Source: Orientallactaga sibirica
Lineage: Eukaryota; Chordata; Mammalia; Rodentia; Dipodidae
Direction: 5' to 3'
Assembly: GCA_036365145.1 (NCBI GenBank)
Contig: JAEOAD010001943.1
Location: forward strand, 62,001 to 126,000
Length of the DNA: 64,000 nt
Position 1 is the first letter of the stretch. Each line of letters opens with the position of its first letter. Positions 1-13,341 of this stretch are shown here, piece after piece. A program made the position numbers and the translations under genes. Below the pieces are notes generated by a model. The model was not told where the DNA came from. It saw only the letters and a list, made by a program, of their open reading frames with translations, and did no database searches.

Positions 1-3000
1 TTGCCTCATTTCTAAAGTAGTTTGTTTCGAACACAAACATCTTCATTAACGAACACTGTACTATGTGAAATGAGCCAGTTCGGTTCTAGGAATCACTTGT
101 TTTCCTACGAAGAAGGTTCAGTGGAGCAAGTTCAAACTTTCCTAGTTTGTGTAATCTAACAAGATATACAAGTTAGTGGTTTCGTGTCGTTTCTAAAGTA
201 GTTTCTTTGGAAAACAAACATCTTCAGTAGTGAGCACTTTACTGTGTGAAATAAGTTAATTCGGTTCTAGGAATCAGTTTCCTTTCTACGAAGATGGTTG
301 ACTGCAGCAAGTTGACACTTTCCTTGTTAATGTAATCTAAAAAGATGGCCAAGTTAGCAGACTCACATAATTTGTAAGGTAGTTTGTTGAGAAAATTAAC
401 ATCTTTATTTCCGAACATTGTACTGTGTGAAATAAGCTCATTCGGTTCTAGGAAGAACTTGCTTTCCTACAAAGAAGGTTGAGTGCAGCAAGTTCAAACT
501 TTCCTTGTTAATGTAATCTAAAAGGATGCACAACTTAGTATATTGGCCTCATTTTTAAAGTAGTTTGTTTATAAAACAAACATCTTCATTACCGAACACT
601 GTACTATGTGAAATCAGCTACTTCCGTTCTAGGAATCACTTGCTTTCCTACGAAGAAGGTTGAGTGCAGCAAGTTCAAACTTTCCTAGTTTGTGTAATCT
701 AACAAGATGTACAATTAGTGGATTCGCCTCATTTCTAAATTAGTTTCTTTAGAAAACAAACATCTTCAGTACCGAACACTGTACTGTGTGAAATAAGTTA
801 ATTCGGTTCTAGGAATCAGTTTCCTTTATACGAAGATGGTTGAGTTTAGCAAGTTCAAACTTTCCTTGTTAATGTAATCTAAAAAGATGTCCAAGTTAGT
901 AGATTGGTCTCATTTCTAATGTAGTTTCTTTAGAAAACAAACCTTCATTGCCAAACTTTGTAGTGTGTGAAATGAGCTAATTCGTTTCTAGGAAACAGTT
1001 TACGTTCTACGAAGATGGTTGAGTTTAGCAAGTTCAAATTTTCCTTGTTAATGTGATCTAAAAAGATGTCCAAATTAGTAGATTTGCCTCATTGGTAAAG
1101 TAGTTTGTTGAGAAAACAAACATCTTCATTGCCGAACATTGTACTGTGTGAAAAAAGCTAATTTAGGTCTAGAATACAGTTGCTTTCCTACAAAGAAGTT
1201 TGAGTGCAGCCAGTTCAAGCTTTCCTTGTTAATGTAATCTAACAAGATGCACAACGTAGTAGATTGGCCTCATTTCTAAAGTAGTTTCTTTCGAAAAGAA
1301 ACATCTTCAGTACCGAACAATGTACTGTGTGAAATAAGTTATTTCGCTTCTAGGAATCAGTTTAATTTCTACGAAGATGGTTGAGGGCAGAAAGTTCAAA
1401 CTTTCCTTGTTAATGTAATCTGAAAGTATGGCCAAGTTAGTAGATTCACCTCATTTGTAAAGTAGTTTGTTGAGAAAACAAACATCTTCATTGCCGAACA
1501 TTGCACTGTGTGAAATAAGCTCATTCGGTTGTAGGAATCATTTGCTCTCCTTCAAAGAAGGTTGAGTGCAGCAAGTTCAAACTTTCCTTGTTAATGTAAT
1601 CTAAAGAGATGGCCAAGTTACTAGATTCGCCTCATTTGTAAAGTAGTTTCTTTAGAAAAGAAACATCTTCAGTACCGAACACTGTACTGCGTGAAATAAG
1701 TTAATTCGCTTCTAGGAATCGGTTTAATTTCTACGAAGAAAGTTGATTGCAGCAATTTCAAAGTTTCCTAGGTTGTGTATTCTAACAAGATCTACAAGTT
1801 AGTGGATTCGCCTCATTTCTAAAGTTGTTTCTTTAGAAAAGAAACATCTTCAGTAACGAACACTGTACTGTGTGAAATAAGTTAATTCGGTTCTAGGAAT
1901 CTGTTTCCTTTTACGAAGGTGGTTGAGTTTAGCAAGTTCAAACTTTCCTTGTTAATGTAATCTAAAAAGATGTCCAAGTTAGGAAATTTGTCTCATTTCT
2001 ATAGTAGTTTCTTTCGAAAACAAACCCTCATTGCCAAACATTGTACTGTGTGAAGTGAGCTAAATCGTTTCTAGGAATCAGTTTACTTTCTACGAAGATG
2101 GTTGAGTTTAGCATGTTCAAACTTTCCTTGTTAATGTAATCTAAAAAAGATGTCCATGTTGGTAGATTTGCCTCATTGGTAAAGTAGTTCGTTGAGAAAA
2201 CAAACATCTTCATTTCCGAACATTGTACTGTGTGAAAAAAGCTAAATTGTTTCTAGAATTCAGTTGCTTTCCTACAAAGACGGTTGAGTGCAGCAAGTTC
2301 AAACTTTCCTTCATAATGTAATCTAAAAAGATACACAACGTAGTAGATTGGCCTCATTTCTAAAGTAGTTTCTTTAGAAAAGAAACATCTTCAGTACCAA
2401 ACCCTGTACTGTGTGAAATAAGTTAATTCGCTTCTAGGAATCAGTTTAATTTCTCCGAAGAAGGTTGAGTGTAGCAAGTTCAAATTTTCCTAGTTTGTGT
2501 AATCTAAAAAGATGTACAAGTTAGTGGATTCGCCTCATTTCTAACGTAGTTCCTTTAGAAAAGAAACATCTTCAGTACCAAACACTGTACTATGTGAAAT
2601 AAGATAATTTGCTTCTACGAATCAGTTTAATTTCTACTAAGAAGGATGACTGCAGCAAGTTCAAACTTTCCTAGTTTGTGTCATCTAAAAAGATGTACAA
2701 GTTAGTGGATTTGCATCGTTTCTAAAGTGGTTTCTTAAGAAAACAAACATCTTCAGTACTGAACACTGTACTGTGTGAAATAAGTTAATTGGGTTCTAGA
2801 AATCAGTTTCCATTCTACGAAGATGGTTGAGTGCAGCAAGTTCAAACTTTCCTTGTTAATGTAATCTAAAAAGATCGCCAAGTTAGTTGGTTCGCCTCAT
2901 TTATAAAGTAGTTTGTTGAGAAAACAAACATCTTCATTGCCAAACATTGTACTGTGTGAAATAAGCTCATTCGGTTCTAGGAATCAGTCGCTTTCCTACA

Positions 3001-5219
3001 AAGAAGGTTGAGTGCAGCAAGTTCAAACTTTCCGTGTTAATGTAATCTAAAAAGATGCACAACTTAGTAGATAGGCCTCATTTCTAAAGTAGTTTGTTTA
3101 GAAAACAAACATCTTCATTACCTACCAGTGTACCATGTGAAATGAGCTAGTTCGGTTCTAGGAATCACTTGCTTTCCTACGAAGAAGGTTGAGTGCAGAC
3201 AGTTCAAACTTTCCTAGTTTGTGTAATCTAACAAGATGTACAAGTTAGTGGATTCGCATCATTTCTAAAGTGGTTCCTCTAGAAAACAAACATCTTCAGT
3301 ACTGAACACTGTACCGTGTGAAATAAGTTAATTTGGTTGTAGGAATCAGTTACCTTTCCACGAAGATGGTTGAGTGCAATAAGTTCAAACTTGTCTTCTT
3401 AATGTAATCTAAAAAGATGGCCAAGTTATCAGATTCCCCTCATTTGTAAAGTAGTTTGTTGAGAAAATAACCATCTTCATTGACGAACAATGTACTGTGT
3501 GAAATAAGCTCATTCGGTTTTAGGAATCAGTTGCCTTCCTACAAAGAAGGTTGAGTGCAGCAAGTTCAAACTTTCCTTGCTCATGTAACCTAAAAAGATG
3601 CAAAACGTAGTAGATTGGCCTCATTTCTAAAGTAGTTTGTTTAGAAAACAAACATCTACTTTACCGAACACTGTACTATGTGAAATAAGCTAGTTTGGTT
3701 CTAGTAATAACTTGCTTTCCTACGAAGAAGATTGAGTGTAGCAAGTTCAAACTTTCCTAGTTTGTGTAATCTAACAAGATGTACAAGTAAGTGGATTTGC
3801 GTCATTACTAAAGTAGTTTCTTTAGAAAAGAAACATCTTCAGTACCGAACACTGTACTGTGTGAAATAAGTTAATTCGCTTCTGGGAATAAGTTTCATTT
3901 CTACGAAGACAGTTGAGTGCAGAAAGTTCAAACTGTCCTTGTTAATGTAATCTTAGAAGATGGCCAAGTTAGTAGATTCGCCTCATTTGTAAAGTAGTTT
4001 GTTGAGAAAACAAACATCTTCATTGCCGAACATTTTAATGTTTGAAATAATCTCATTCGGTTCTAGGAATCACTTGTTTTCCTACAAAGAAGGTTGAGTG
4101 CAGCAAGTTCAAACTTTCCTTGTTAATGTAATCTAAAAAGATGCACAACTTAGAAGATTGGCCTCATTTCTAAAGTAGTTTGTTTAGAAAAGAAACATCT
4201 TCAGTACCGAACACTGTACTGTGTGAAATGTTAATTCGCTTCTAGGAATCAGTTTAATTTCAACGAAGATGGTTGAGTGCAGCAAGTTCAAACTTTCCCT
4301 GTTAATGTAATCTAAAAAGATGGCCAAGATAGGAGATTCGCCTCATTTGTAAAGTACTTTGTTGACAAAACATACATCTTCATTGCCAAACATTGTACTG
4401 TGTGAAATGAGCTCATTCGGATCTAGGAATCAGTTGTTTTCGTACAAAGAAGGTTGAGTGCAGCAAGTTCAAACTTTCCTTCTTAATGTAATCTAAAAAA
4501 TGCATAACTTAGTAGATTGGCCTCATTTCTAAAGTAGTTTGTTTAGAAAATAAACATCTTCATTACCGAACACTGTACTATGTGAAATGAGCTAGTTTGG
4601 ATCTAGGAATCACTTGCTTTCCTACGAAGAAGGTAGAGGGCAGCAAGTTCAAACTTTCCTAGTTTGTGTAATCTAACAAGATGTACAAGTTAGTCGATTT
4701 GCGTCATTTCTAAAGTGGTTCCTTTAGAACACCAACATCCTCAGTACTGAACACTGTATTGTGTGAAATAAGCTAATTCGGTTCTAGGAATCAGTTTCCT
4801 TTCCACGAAGATGGTTGAGTGCAGCAAGTTCAAACTTTCCTTGTTAATGTAATCTAAGAAGATGGCGAAGTTAGCAGTTTCAACTCATTTGTAACGTACT
4901 TTGTTGAGAAAATTAACATCTTCATTGCCGAACATTGTACTGTATGAAACAAGCTCATTCGGTTCTAGGAATCAGTTGCTTTCCTACGAAGAAGGTTGAG
5001 TGCAGAAAGTTCATACTTTCGTAGTTTGTGTAATCTCACAAGATGTACACGTTAGTGAATTCTGATCATTTCTAAATTAGTTTCTTTAGAAAACAAACAT
5101 CTTCAGTACCGAACACTGTACTGTGTGAAATAAGTTAATTCGGTTTTAGGAATCACTTGCTTTCCTATGAAGGTTGAGTGCAGCAAGTTCAAACTTTCCT
5201 AGTTGGTGTAATCCAAAAA
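1..5219. repeat. Array segment: mixed B-C-A trimers and C'-D-E-F runs
   Basis: The window opens inside a B-class monomer (gtttgtttcg, actatgtgaaatgag). It is followed by C at about 169, A at about 349 and B at about 530. A C'-D-E-F run begins at 706: C' 706-885, D 886-1064, E 1065-1245, F 1246-1426, then an A'-type monomer from 1427. The rest alternates trimers with partial C'-D-E-F runs. Some monomers are hybrids, for example the one near 1610-1790, with an A-like head followed by the F-type dyad gtttctttagaaaagaaac. No gene or other element is visible. Confidence 0.85.
886..1064. repeat. Class D monomer (179 bp, 2-bp deletion class)
   Basis: Head gatgtccaag-type. After the dyad half gtttctttagaaaacaaa the sequence reads ccttcattgcc instead of catcttcattgcc, a 2-bp loss that makes the unit 179 bp. 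The same deletion marks every D monomer read, for example 5401-5579 and 13704-13882, so D descends from one event and has spread. D is nearly always preceded by a monomer ending gttgagtttagcaag (C') and often followed by E. Confidence 0.85.
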
Positions 5220-6302
5220 GATGTCCAAGTTAGTATATTCGCCTCATTTCTAAATTTGTTTCTTTAGAAAACAAACATCTTCAGTTCCGAACACTGTACT
5301 GTGTCAAATAAGTTAATTCGGTTCTAGGAATCAGTTTCCTTTCTCCGAAGATGGTTGAGTTTAGCAAGTTCAAACTTTCCTTGTTAATGTAATCTAAAAA
5401 GATGTCCAAGGTCGTAGATTCGCCTCATTTCTAAAGTAGTTTCTTTAGAAAACAAACCTTCATTGCCAAACATTGTACTGTGTGAAATGAGCTAATTCGT
5501 TTCTAGGAATCAGTTTACTTTCCACGAGGATAGTTGAATTTAGCAAGTTCAAACTTTCCTTGTTAATGTAATCTAAAAAGATGTCCAAGTTAGTAGATTT
5601 GCCTCATTGGTAAAGTAATTATTGAGAAAACAAACATCTTCATTGCCGAACAATGTACTGTGTGAAAAAAGCTAATTTGGTTGTAGAATTCAGTTGCTTT
5701 CCTACAAAGACGGTTGAGTGAAGAAAGGTCAATCTTTCCTTGTTAATGCCATCTAAAAAGATGCACAACGTAGTAGATTGGCCTCATTTCTAAAGTAGTT
5801 TCTTTAGAAAAGAAACATCTTCAGTGCCGAACACTTTACTGTGTGAAATAAGTTAATTCGCTTCTAGGAATCAGTTTAATTTCTATGAAGAAGGTTGAGT
5901 TCAGCAAGTTTAAATTTTCCTAGTTTGTGTAATCTAACAAGATCTACAAGTTAGTAGATAAGCCTCATTTCTAACGTAGTTTCTTTAGAAAAGAAACATC
6001 TTCAGTACCAAGCACTGTACTGTGTGAAATAAGTTAATTCGCTTCTAGGAATCAGTTTAATTTCTACGAAGATGGTTTAGTGCAGCATGTTCAAACTTTC
6101 CTTGTTAATGTAATCTAATAAGATGGCCAAGTTAGTAGATTCACCTCATTTGTAAAGTAGTTTGTTGAGAAAACAAACATCTTCATTGCCAAACATTGTA
6201 GTGTGTGAAATAAGCTCATTCGGTTCTAGCAATCAGTTGCTTTCCTACAAAGAAGGTTGAGTGCAGCAAGTTCAAACTTTCCTTGTTAATGTAATCTAAA
6301 AA
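5220..6302. repeat. Reference HOR run C'-D-E-F-F2-A' (six monomers)
   Basis: A clean example of the longer preferred order. C' 5220-5400 (181 bp), D 5401-5579 (179), E 5580-5759 (180), F 5760-5940 (181), F2 5941-6121 (181), A' 6122-6302 (181), 1,083 bp in total. The same order C'-D-E-F-F2 is read at 21205-22107, and C'-D-E-F at 706-1426. Classes are told apart by head, dyad and mid-block words, so the order is seen directly. Calling it a higher-order unit is interpretation, because copies are not back-to-back. Confidence 0.8.
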
Positions 6303-7927
6303 GATGCACAACTTAGTAGATTGGCCTCATTTCCAAAGTAGTTTCTATATAAAAGAAACATCTTCAGTACCGAACACTGTACTGTGTGAAATGAGCTAAT
6401 TCAGTTCTAGGAATCAGTTTACTTTCTACGAAGATGGTTGAGTTTAGCAAGTTCAAACTTTCCTTGTTAATGTAATCTAAAAAGATGTCCATATTAGTAG
6501 ATTTACCTCATTGGTAAAGCAGTTTGTTGCGAAAACAAACATCTTCATTCCCGAATATTGTACTGTGTGAAAAAAGCTAATTTGGTTCTAGAATTCAGTT
6601 GCTTTCCTACAAAGACGGTTGAGTGCAGCAAGTTCAAACTTTCCTCGATAATGTAATCTAAAAAGGTGCACAACGTAGAAGATTGGCCTCATTTCTAAAG
6701 TAGTTTCTTTAGAAAAGAAAAATCTTTAGAACCGAACACTGTACTGTGTGAAATAATTTAATTCGCTTCTAGGAATCAGTTTAATTTCTACAAAGAAAGT
6801 TGAGTGCAGCAAGTTCAAACTTTCCTAGTTTGTGTAATCTAAGAAGATGTACAAGTTAGTGGATTTGCTTCGTTGCTAAAGTGGTTTCTTTAGAAAACAA
6901 ACATCTTCAGTATTGAAAACTGTACTGTGTGAATAAGTTAATTCGGTTCTAGGAATCAGTTTCCTTTCTACGAAGATGGTTGAGTACAGCATGTTCAAAC
7001 TTTCCTTGTTAATGTATTCTAAAAAGACGGCCAAGTTAGCAGATTGACCTCATTTGTAAAGTAGTTTGTTGAGAAAATTAACATCTTTATTGCTGATCAT
7101 TGTACTGTGTGAAATAAGCTCATTCCGTTCTAGGAATCACTTGCTTTCCTACAAAGAAGGTTGAGTGCAGCAAGTTCAAACTTTCCTTGTTAATGTAATC
7201 TAAAAATATGCACAACGTAGTAGATTGGCCTCATTTCTAAAGTAGTTTGTTTAGAACACAACCATCTACTTTACCGAACACCGTGCTATGTGAAATAAGC
7301 TGGTTTGGTTCTAGTAATAACTTGCTTTCCAATGATGAAGGTTGAGTGCAGCAAGTTCAAACTTTCCTACTTTGTGTAATCTAACAAGATGTACAAGTTA
7401 GTTGATTCACATCATTTCTAAATTAGTTTCTTTAGTAAAGAAACATCTTCAGTACCGAAAACTGTACTGTGTGAAATGTTAATACGCTTCTAGGAATCCG
7501 TTTAAATTCTACGAAGATGGTTGAGTGCAGCAAGTTCAAACTTTTCTTGTTAATGTATTCTAAAAACATGGCCAAGTTAGGAGATTAGCCTCATTTGTTA
7601 AGAACTTTGTGGAGAAAACAAACATCTTCATTGTGGAACATTGTACTGTGTGAAATAAGCTCATTTGGTCTAGGAATCAGTTGCTTTCCTACAAAGAAGG
7701 TTGAGTGCATCAAGTTCAAACTTTCCTTGTTAATGTAATCTGAAAAGATGCACAACTTAGTAGATTGGACTCATTTCTAAAGTAGTTTGTTTAGAAAACA
7801 AACATCTTCATTACCAAACACTATACTATGTGAAATGAGCTAGTTCGGTTCTAGGAATCACTTGCTATCCTACGAAGAAGGTTGAGTGCAGCAAGTTGAA
7901 ACTTTCCTTGTTAATGTAAACTAAAAA
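6303..7927. repeat. Nine-monomer tandem duplication, copy 1
   Basis: This 1,625-bp block is followed immediately by a near-identical 1,626-bp block at 7928-9553. Shared rare variants include tttctatataaaa at 6342 and 7967, an E monomer with gttgcgaaaac and cattcccgaatattg at about 6484 and 8109, aaaaatctttagaacc, a C monomer with the 1-base loss tgtgaataag, and ccaatgatgaagg. Many rare variants in the same order point to one recent unequal exchange of exactly nine units. Confidence 0.92.
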
Positions 7928-9553
7928 GATGCACAACTTAGTAGATTGGCCTCATTTCCAAAGTAGTTTCTATATAAAATAAACATCTTCAGTACCAAAC
8001 ACTGTACTGTGTGAAATGAGCTAATTCGGTTCTAGGAATCAGTTTACTTTCTACGAAGATGGTTGAGTTTAGCAAGTTCAAACTTTCCTTGTTAATGTAA
8101 TCTAAAAAGATGTCCATGTTAGTAGATTTGCGTCATTGGTAAAGCAGTTTGTTGCGAAAACAAACATCTTCATTCCCGAATATTGTACTGTGTGAAAAAA
8201 GCTAATTTGGTTCTAGAATTCAGTTGCTTTCCTACAAAGACGGTTGAGTGCAGCAAGTTCAAACTTTCCTTGATAATGTAATCTAAAAAGGTGCACAACG
8301 TAGAAGATTGGCCTCATTTCTAAAGTATTTTCTTTAGAAAAGAAAAATCTTTAGAACCGAACACTGTACTGTGTGAAATAATTTAATTCGCTTCTAGGAA
8401 TCAGTTTAATTTCTACGAAGAAGGTTGAGTGCAGCAAGTTCAAACTTTCCTAGTTTGTGTAATCTAAGAACATGTACAAGTCAGTGGATTTGCTTCGTTG
8501 CTAAAGTGGTTTCTTTAGAAAACAAACATCTTCAGTATTGAACACTGTACTGTGTGAATAAGTTAATTCGGTTCTAGGAATCAGTTTCCTTTCTACGAAG
8601 ATGGTTGAGTACAGCATGTTCAAACTTTCCTTGTTAATGTATTCTAAAAAGATGGCCAAGTTAGCAGATTCACCTCATTTGTAAAGTACTTTGTTGAGAA
8701 AATTAACATCTTTATTGCCGAACATTGTACTGTGTGAAATAAGCTCATTCGGTTCTAGGAATCACTTGCTTTCCTACAAAGAAGGTTGAGTGCAGCAAGT
8801 TCAAACTTTCCTTGTTAATGTAATCTAAAAAGATGCACAACGTAGTAGATTGGCCTCATTTCTAAAGTAGTTTGTTTAGAAAACAACCATCTACTTTACC
8901 GAACACTGTACTATGTGAAATAAGCTAGTTTGGTTCTAGTAATAACTTGCTTTCCAATGATGAAGGTTGAGTGCAGCAAGTTCAAACTTTCCTAGTTTGT
9001 GTAATCTAACAAGATGTACAAGTTAGTTGATTCACATCATTTCTAAATTAGTTTCTTTAGAAAAGAAACATCTTCAGTACCGAACACTGTACTGTGTGAA
9101 ATGTTCATATGCTTCTAGGAATCCGTTTAAATTCTACGAAGATGGTTGAGTGCAGCAAGTTCAAACTTTTCTTGTTAATGTATTCTAAAAACAGGGCCAA
9201 GTTAGGAGATTAGCCTCATTTCTTAAGTACTTTGTGGAGAAAACAAACATCTTCATTGTGGAACATTGTACTGTGTGAAATAAGCTCATTCGGTTCTAGG
9301 AATCAGTTGCTTTCCTACAAAGAAGGTTGAGTGCATCAAGTTCAAACTTTCCTTGTTAATGTAATCTGAAAAGATGGACAACTTAGTAGATTGGCCTCAT
9401 TTCTAAAGTAGTTTGTTTAGAAAACAAACATCTTCATTACCAAACACTATACTATGTGAAATGAGCTAGTTCGGTTCTAGGAATCACTTGCTATCCTACG
9501 AAGAAGGTTGAGTGCAGCAAGTTGAAACTTTCCTTGTTAATGTAATCTAAAAA
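7928..9553. repeat. Nine-monomer tandem duplication, copy 2
   Basis: Second copy of the 6303-7927 block, offset 1,625 bases. Differences are mostly single substitutions. After 9554 the sequence returns to other monomers (gattcgcctc and a D-type unit), which defines the right edge to within one monomer. Confidence 0.92.
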
Positions 9554-12500
9554 GATGCACAACTTAGTAGATTCGCCTCATTTCTAAAGTAGTTTCTTTA
9601 GAAAACAAACCTTCAATGCCAAACATTGTACTGTGTGAAATCAGCTTATTCCATTCTAGGAAGCAGTTTAATTTCTACGAAGATGGTTGAGTTTAGCAAG
9701 TTCAAATTTCCTTGTTAATGTAATCTAAAAAGATGTCCAAGATAGTAGATTCGCCTCATTGGTAAAGTAGTTTGTTGAGAAAAGAAACATCTTCAATGCG
9801 GAACATTTTACTGTGTGTAAAAAGCTAATTCGGTTCTAGCATTCAGTTGCTTTCCGACAAAGACGGTTGAGTGCAGCAAGTTCAAACTCTCCTTGTTAAT
9901 GTAATCTAAAAAGATGCACAACTTAGTAGATTGGCCTCATTTCTAAAGTAGTTTCTTTAGTAAAGAAACATCTTCAGTACCGAACACTGTACTGTGTGAA
10001 ATAAGCTCATTCGGTTCTAAGAATCAGTTGCTTTCCTACAAAGAAGGTTGAGTGCAGCAAGTTCAAACTTTCCTTGTTAATGTAATCTGAAAAGATGCAC
10101 AACTTAGTAGATTCGCCTCATTTCTAAAGTAGTGTCTTTAGAAAACAAACCTTTATTGAAAAACATTGTAGTATGTGAAATGAGCTAATTCGGTTCTAGG
10201 AATCAGTTGCTTTCCTACAAAGACGGTTGAGAGCAGAACGTTCAAACTTTCCTAGTTTGTGTAATCTAACAAGATGTACAAGTTAGTGGATTCGCCGCAT
10301 TTCTAAAGTAGTTTCTTTAGAAAAGAAACATCTTCAGTACCAAACACTGTACTATGTGAAATAAGTTGATTCGCTTCTAGGAATCAGATTAATTTCGACA
10401 AAGACGGTTGAGTGCAGCAAGTTCAAACTTTCCTTGTTAATGTAGTCTAAAAAGATAGCCAAGTTAGTAGATTCGCCTCATTTGTAAAGTAGTTTGTTGA
10501 GAAAACAAACATCTTCATTGCCGAACATTGTACTGTGTAATAAGCTCATTCGGTTCTAGGAATCAGTTGCTTTCCTACAAAGAAGGTTGAGTGCAGCAAG
10601 TTCAACCTTTCCTTGTTAATGTAATCTGAAAAGATGCACAACTTAGTAGATTGGCCTCATTTCTAAAGTAGTTTCTTTAGAAAAGAAACAGCTTCATCAC
10701 CGAACACGGTACTATGTGAAATGAGCTAGTTCAGTTCTAGGAATCACTTGCTTTCTTACGAAGAAGGTTGAGTGCAGCAAGTTCAAACTCTCCTGGTTTG
10801 TGTAATCTAACAAGATGTACAAGTTAGTGGATTCGTGTCGTTTCTAATGTGGTTTCTTTAGAAAATAAACATCTTCAGTTCTGAACACAGTACTGTGTGA
10901 AATAACTTAATTCGGTTCTAGGAATCACTTTCCTTTCCACGAAGATGGTTGAGTGCAGCAAGTTCAAACTTTCCTTGTTAATGTAATCTAAAAAGATGGC
11001 CAAGTTAGCAGATTCACTTCATTTGTAAAGTAGTTTGTTGAGAAAATTAACATCTTCATTGCCGAACATTGTACTGGGTGAAATAAGTTCATTCGGTTCT
11101 AGGAATCACTTGCTTTCCTACAAATAAGGTTGAGTGCAGCAAGTTCAAGCTTTCCTTGTTAATGTCATCTAAAGAGATGTCCAAGTTAGTAGATTCGCCT
11201 CATTTCTAAAGTACTTTCTTTAGAAAACAAAACTTCATTGCCAAACATTGTACTGTGTGAAATGAGCTAATTCGGTTCTAGGAATCAGTTTACTTTCTAC
11301 GAAATGGTTGAGTTGAGCAAGTTCAAACTTTCCTTGTTAATGTAATCTAAAAAGATGGCCTAGTTAGTAGATTTGCGTCATTGTTAAAGTAGTTCATTGA
11401 GAAAACAAATATCTTTATGGCCGAACATTGTACTGTGTGAAAAAAGCTCATTCGTTCTAGAATTCAGTTGCTTTCCTACAAACATGGTTGAGTGCAGCCA
11501 GTTCACACTTTCCTTGTTAATGTAATCTAAAAAGAGGCACAACATAGAGGATTGGCCTCATTTCTAAAGTAGTTTCTTTAGAAAAGAAACATCTTCAGTA
11601 CCGAAAACTGTACTATATGAAATGTGCTACTTCAATTCTGGGAATCACTTCATTTCCTACGAAGAAGGTTGAGTGCATCAAGTTCAAACTTTCCTTGTTA
11701 ATATAATCTAAAAAGATGGCCAAGTTAGAAGATTCGCATCATTTGTAAAGTACTCTGTTGAGAAAACAAACATGTTCATTACCGGACACTGTACTATGTG
11801 AAATAAGCTGGTTCGGTTCTAGGAATCACTTGCTTTCCTACGAAGAAGGTTGAGTGCAGTAAGTTCAAACTGTCCTAGTTTGTGTAATCTAACAAGATGT
11901 ACAAGTTAGTGGATTCGAGTCATTTTTAAAGTGGTTCCTTTTGAAAACAAACATCTTCAGTACTGAACACTGCACTGTGTTAACTAAGTTAAGTCGGTTT
12001 TAGGAATCAGTTTCCTTTCCACAAAGATGTTTGAGTGCAGCAAGTTCAAACTTTCCTTGTTAATGTAATCTAAAAAGATGGCCAAGTTAGCAGATTCAGC
12101 TCATTTGTAAAGTAGTTTGTTGAGAAAATTAACATCTTCATTGCCGAACATTGTACTGTGTGAAATAAGCTCATTCGGTTCTAGGAATCACTTGCTTTCC
12201 TACAATGATGGTTGAATGCAGCAAGTTCAAACTTTCCTTGTTAATGTAATCTAAAAAGATGCACAACTTAGCAGATTGGCATCATTTCTAAAGTAGTTTC
12301 TTTAGAAAAGAAACATCTTCAGTACCGAACACTGTACTGTATGAAATAAGTTAATTCGCTTCTAGGAATCAGTTTAATTTCCACGAAGATGGTTGAGTGC
12401 AGCAAGTTCAAACTTTCCTTGTTAATGTAATCTCAAAACATGGCCAAGTTAGGAGATTCACCTCATTACTAAAGTACTTTGTGAGGAAACAAACATCTTC

Positions 12501-12800
12501 ATTGCCGAACATTGTACTGTGTGAAATAAACTCATTTGGTTCTAGGAATCAGTTGCTTTCCTACAGAGAAAGTTGAGTGCAGGAAGTTCAAAATTTCCTT
12601 GTTAATGTAATCTGAAAAGATACACAACTTAGTAGATTGGCATCATTTCTAAAGTAGTTTGTTTAGAAAACAAACATCTTCATTACCGAACACTGTACAA
12701 TGTGAAATGAGCTACTTCCATTCTAGGAATCACTTGCTTTCCTAAGAAGAAGGTTGAGTGCAGCAAGTTCAAACTTTGCTAGTTCTGTAATCTAACAAGA
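9554..12800. repeat. Array segment: mixed classes
   Basis: Ordinary 181-bp monomers of classes A-F in varied order, with D-type 179-bp units at about 9560, 10110 and 11180. At 11791-11960 there is a B-to-C pair with the rare words aataagctggttcgg, caaactgtcctag and ggttccttttgaaaac. These are found again at about 17161 and 52841. No gene or other element is seen. Confidence 0.85.
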
Positions 12801-13341
12801 TTTACAAGTTAGTGGATTCGCCTCATTTCTAAAGTCGTTTATTTAGAAAACAAACATCTTCAGTACCGAACACTGTACTGTGTGAAATCAGTTAATTCGC
12901 TTCTAGGAATCAGGTTAATTTCTACAAAGAAGGTTGAGTGCAGCAAGTTCAAATTTTCCTAGTTTGTGTAATCTAATAAGATATACAAGTTAGTGGATTC
13001 GCCTCATTCCTAACGTAGTTCCTTTAGAAAAGAAACATCTTTAGTACCAAACACTGTACTGTGTGAAATAAGTTAATTCGCTTCTAGGAATCAGTTTAAT
13101 TTCTACGAAGATGGTTGAGTGCAGCAAGATCAAACTTTCCTTTTTAATGTAATCTAAAAAGATGGCCAAGTTAGGAGATTCGCCTCATTTGTAAAGTACT
13201 TTGTTGAGAAAACAAATATCTTCATTGCCAAACATTGTACTGTGTGAAATAAGCTCATTCGTTTCTAGGAATCTGTTGCTTTCCTACAAAGAATGTTGAG
13301 TGCAGCAAGTTCAAAATTTCCTTGTTAATGTAATCTAAAAA

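Noticed and set aside
2028..2213. Short minus-strand open frames here and at 19269-19451, 22282-22476, 34770-34979, 42213-42407, 42756-42950, 43483-43677 and 58423-58617
   Set aside because: All are 60-69 codons and mostly encode the same satellite-derived words (variants of FLDYINKESLNLLHST). They arise where one frame of the repeat lacks stops for about one monomer. No start context, conserved domain or frame preservation is visible, and the frame rotates every 181 bases.
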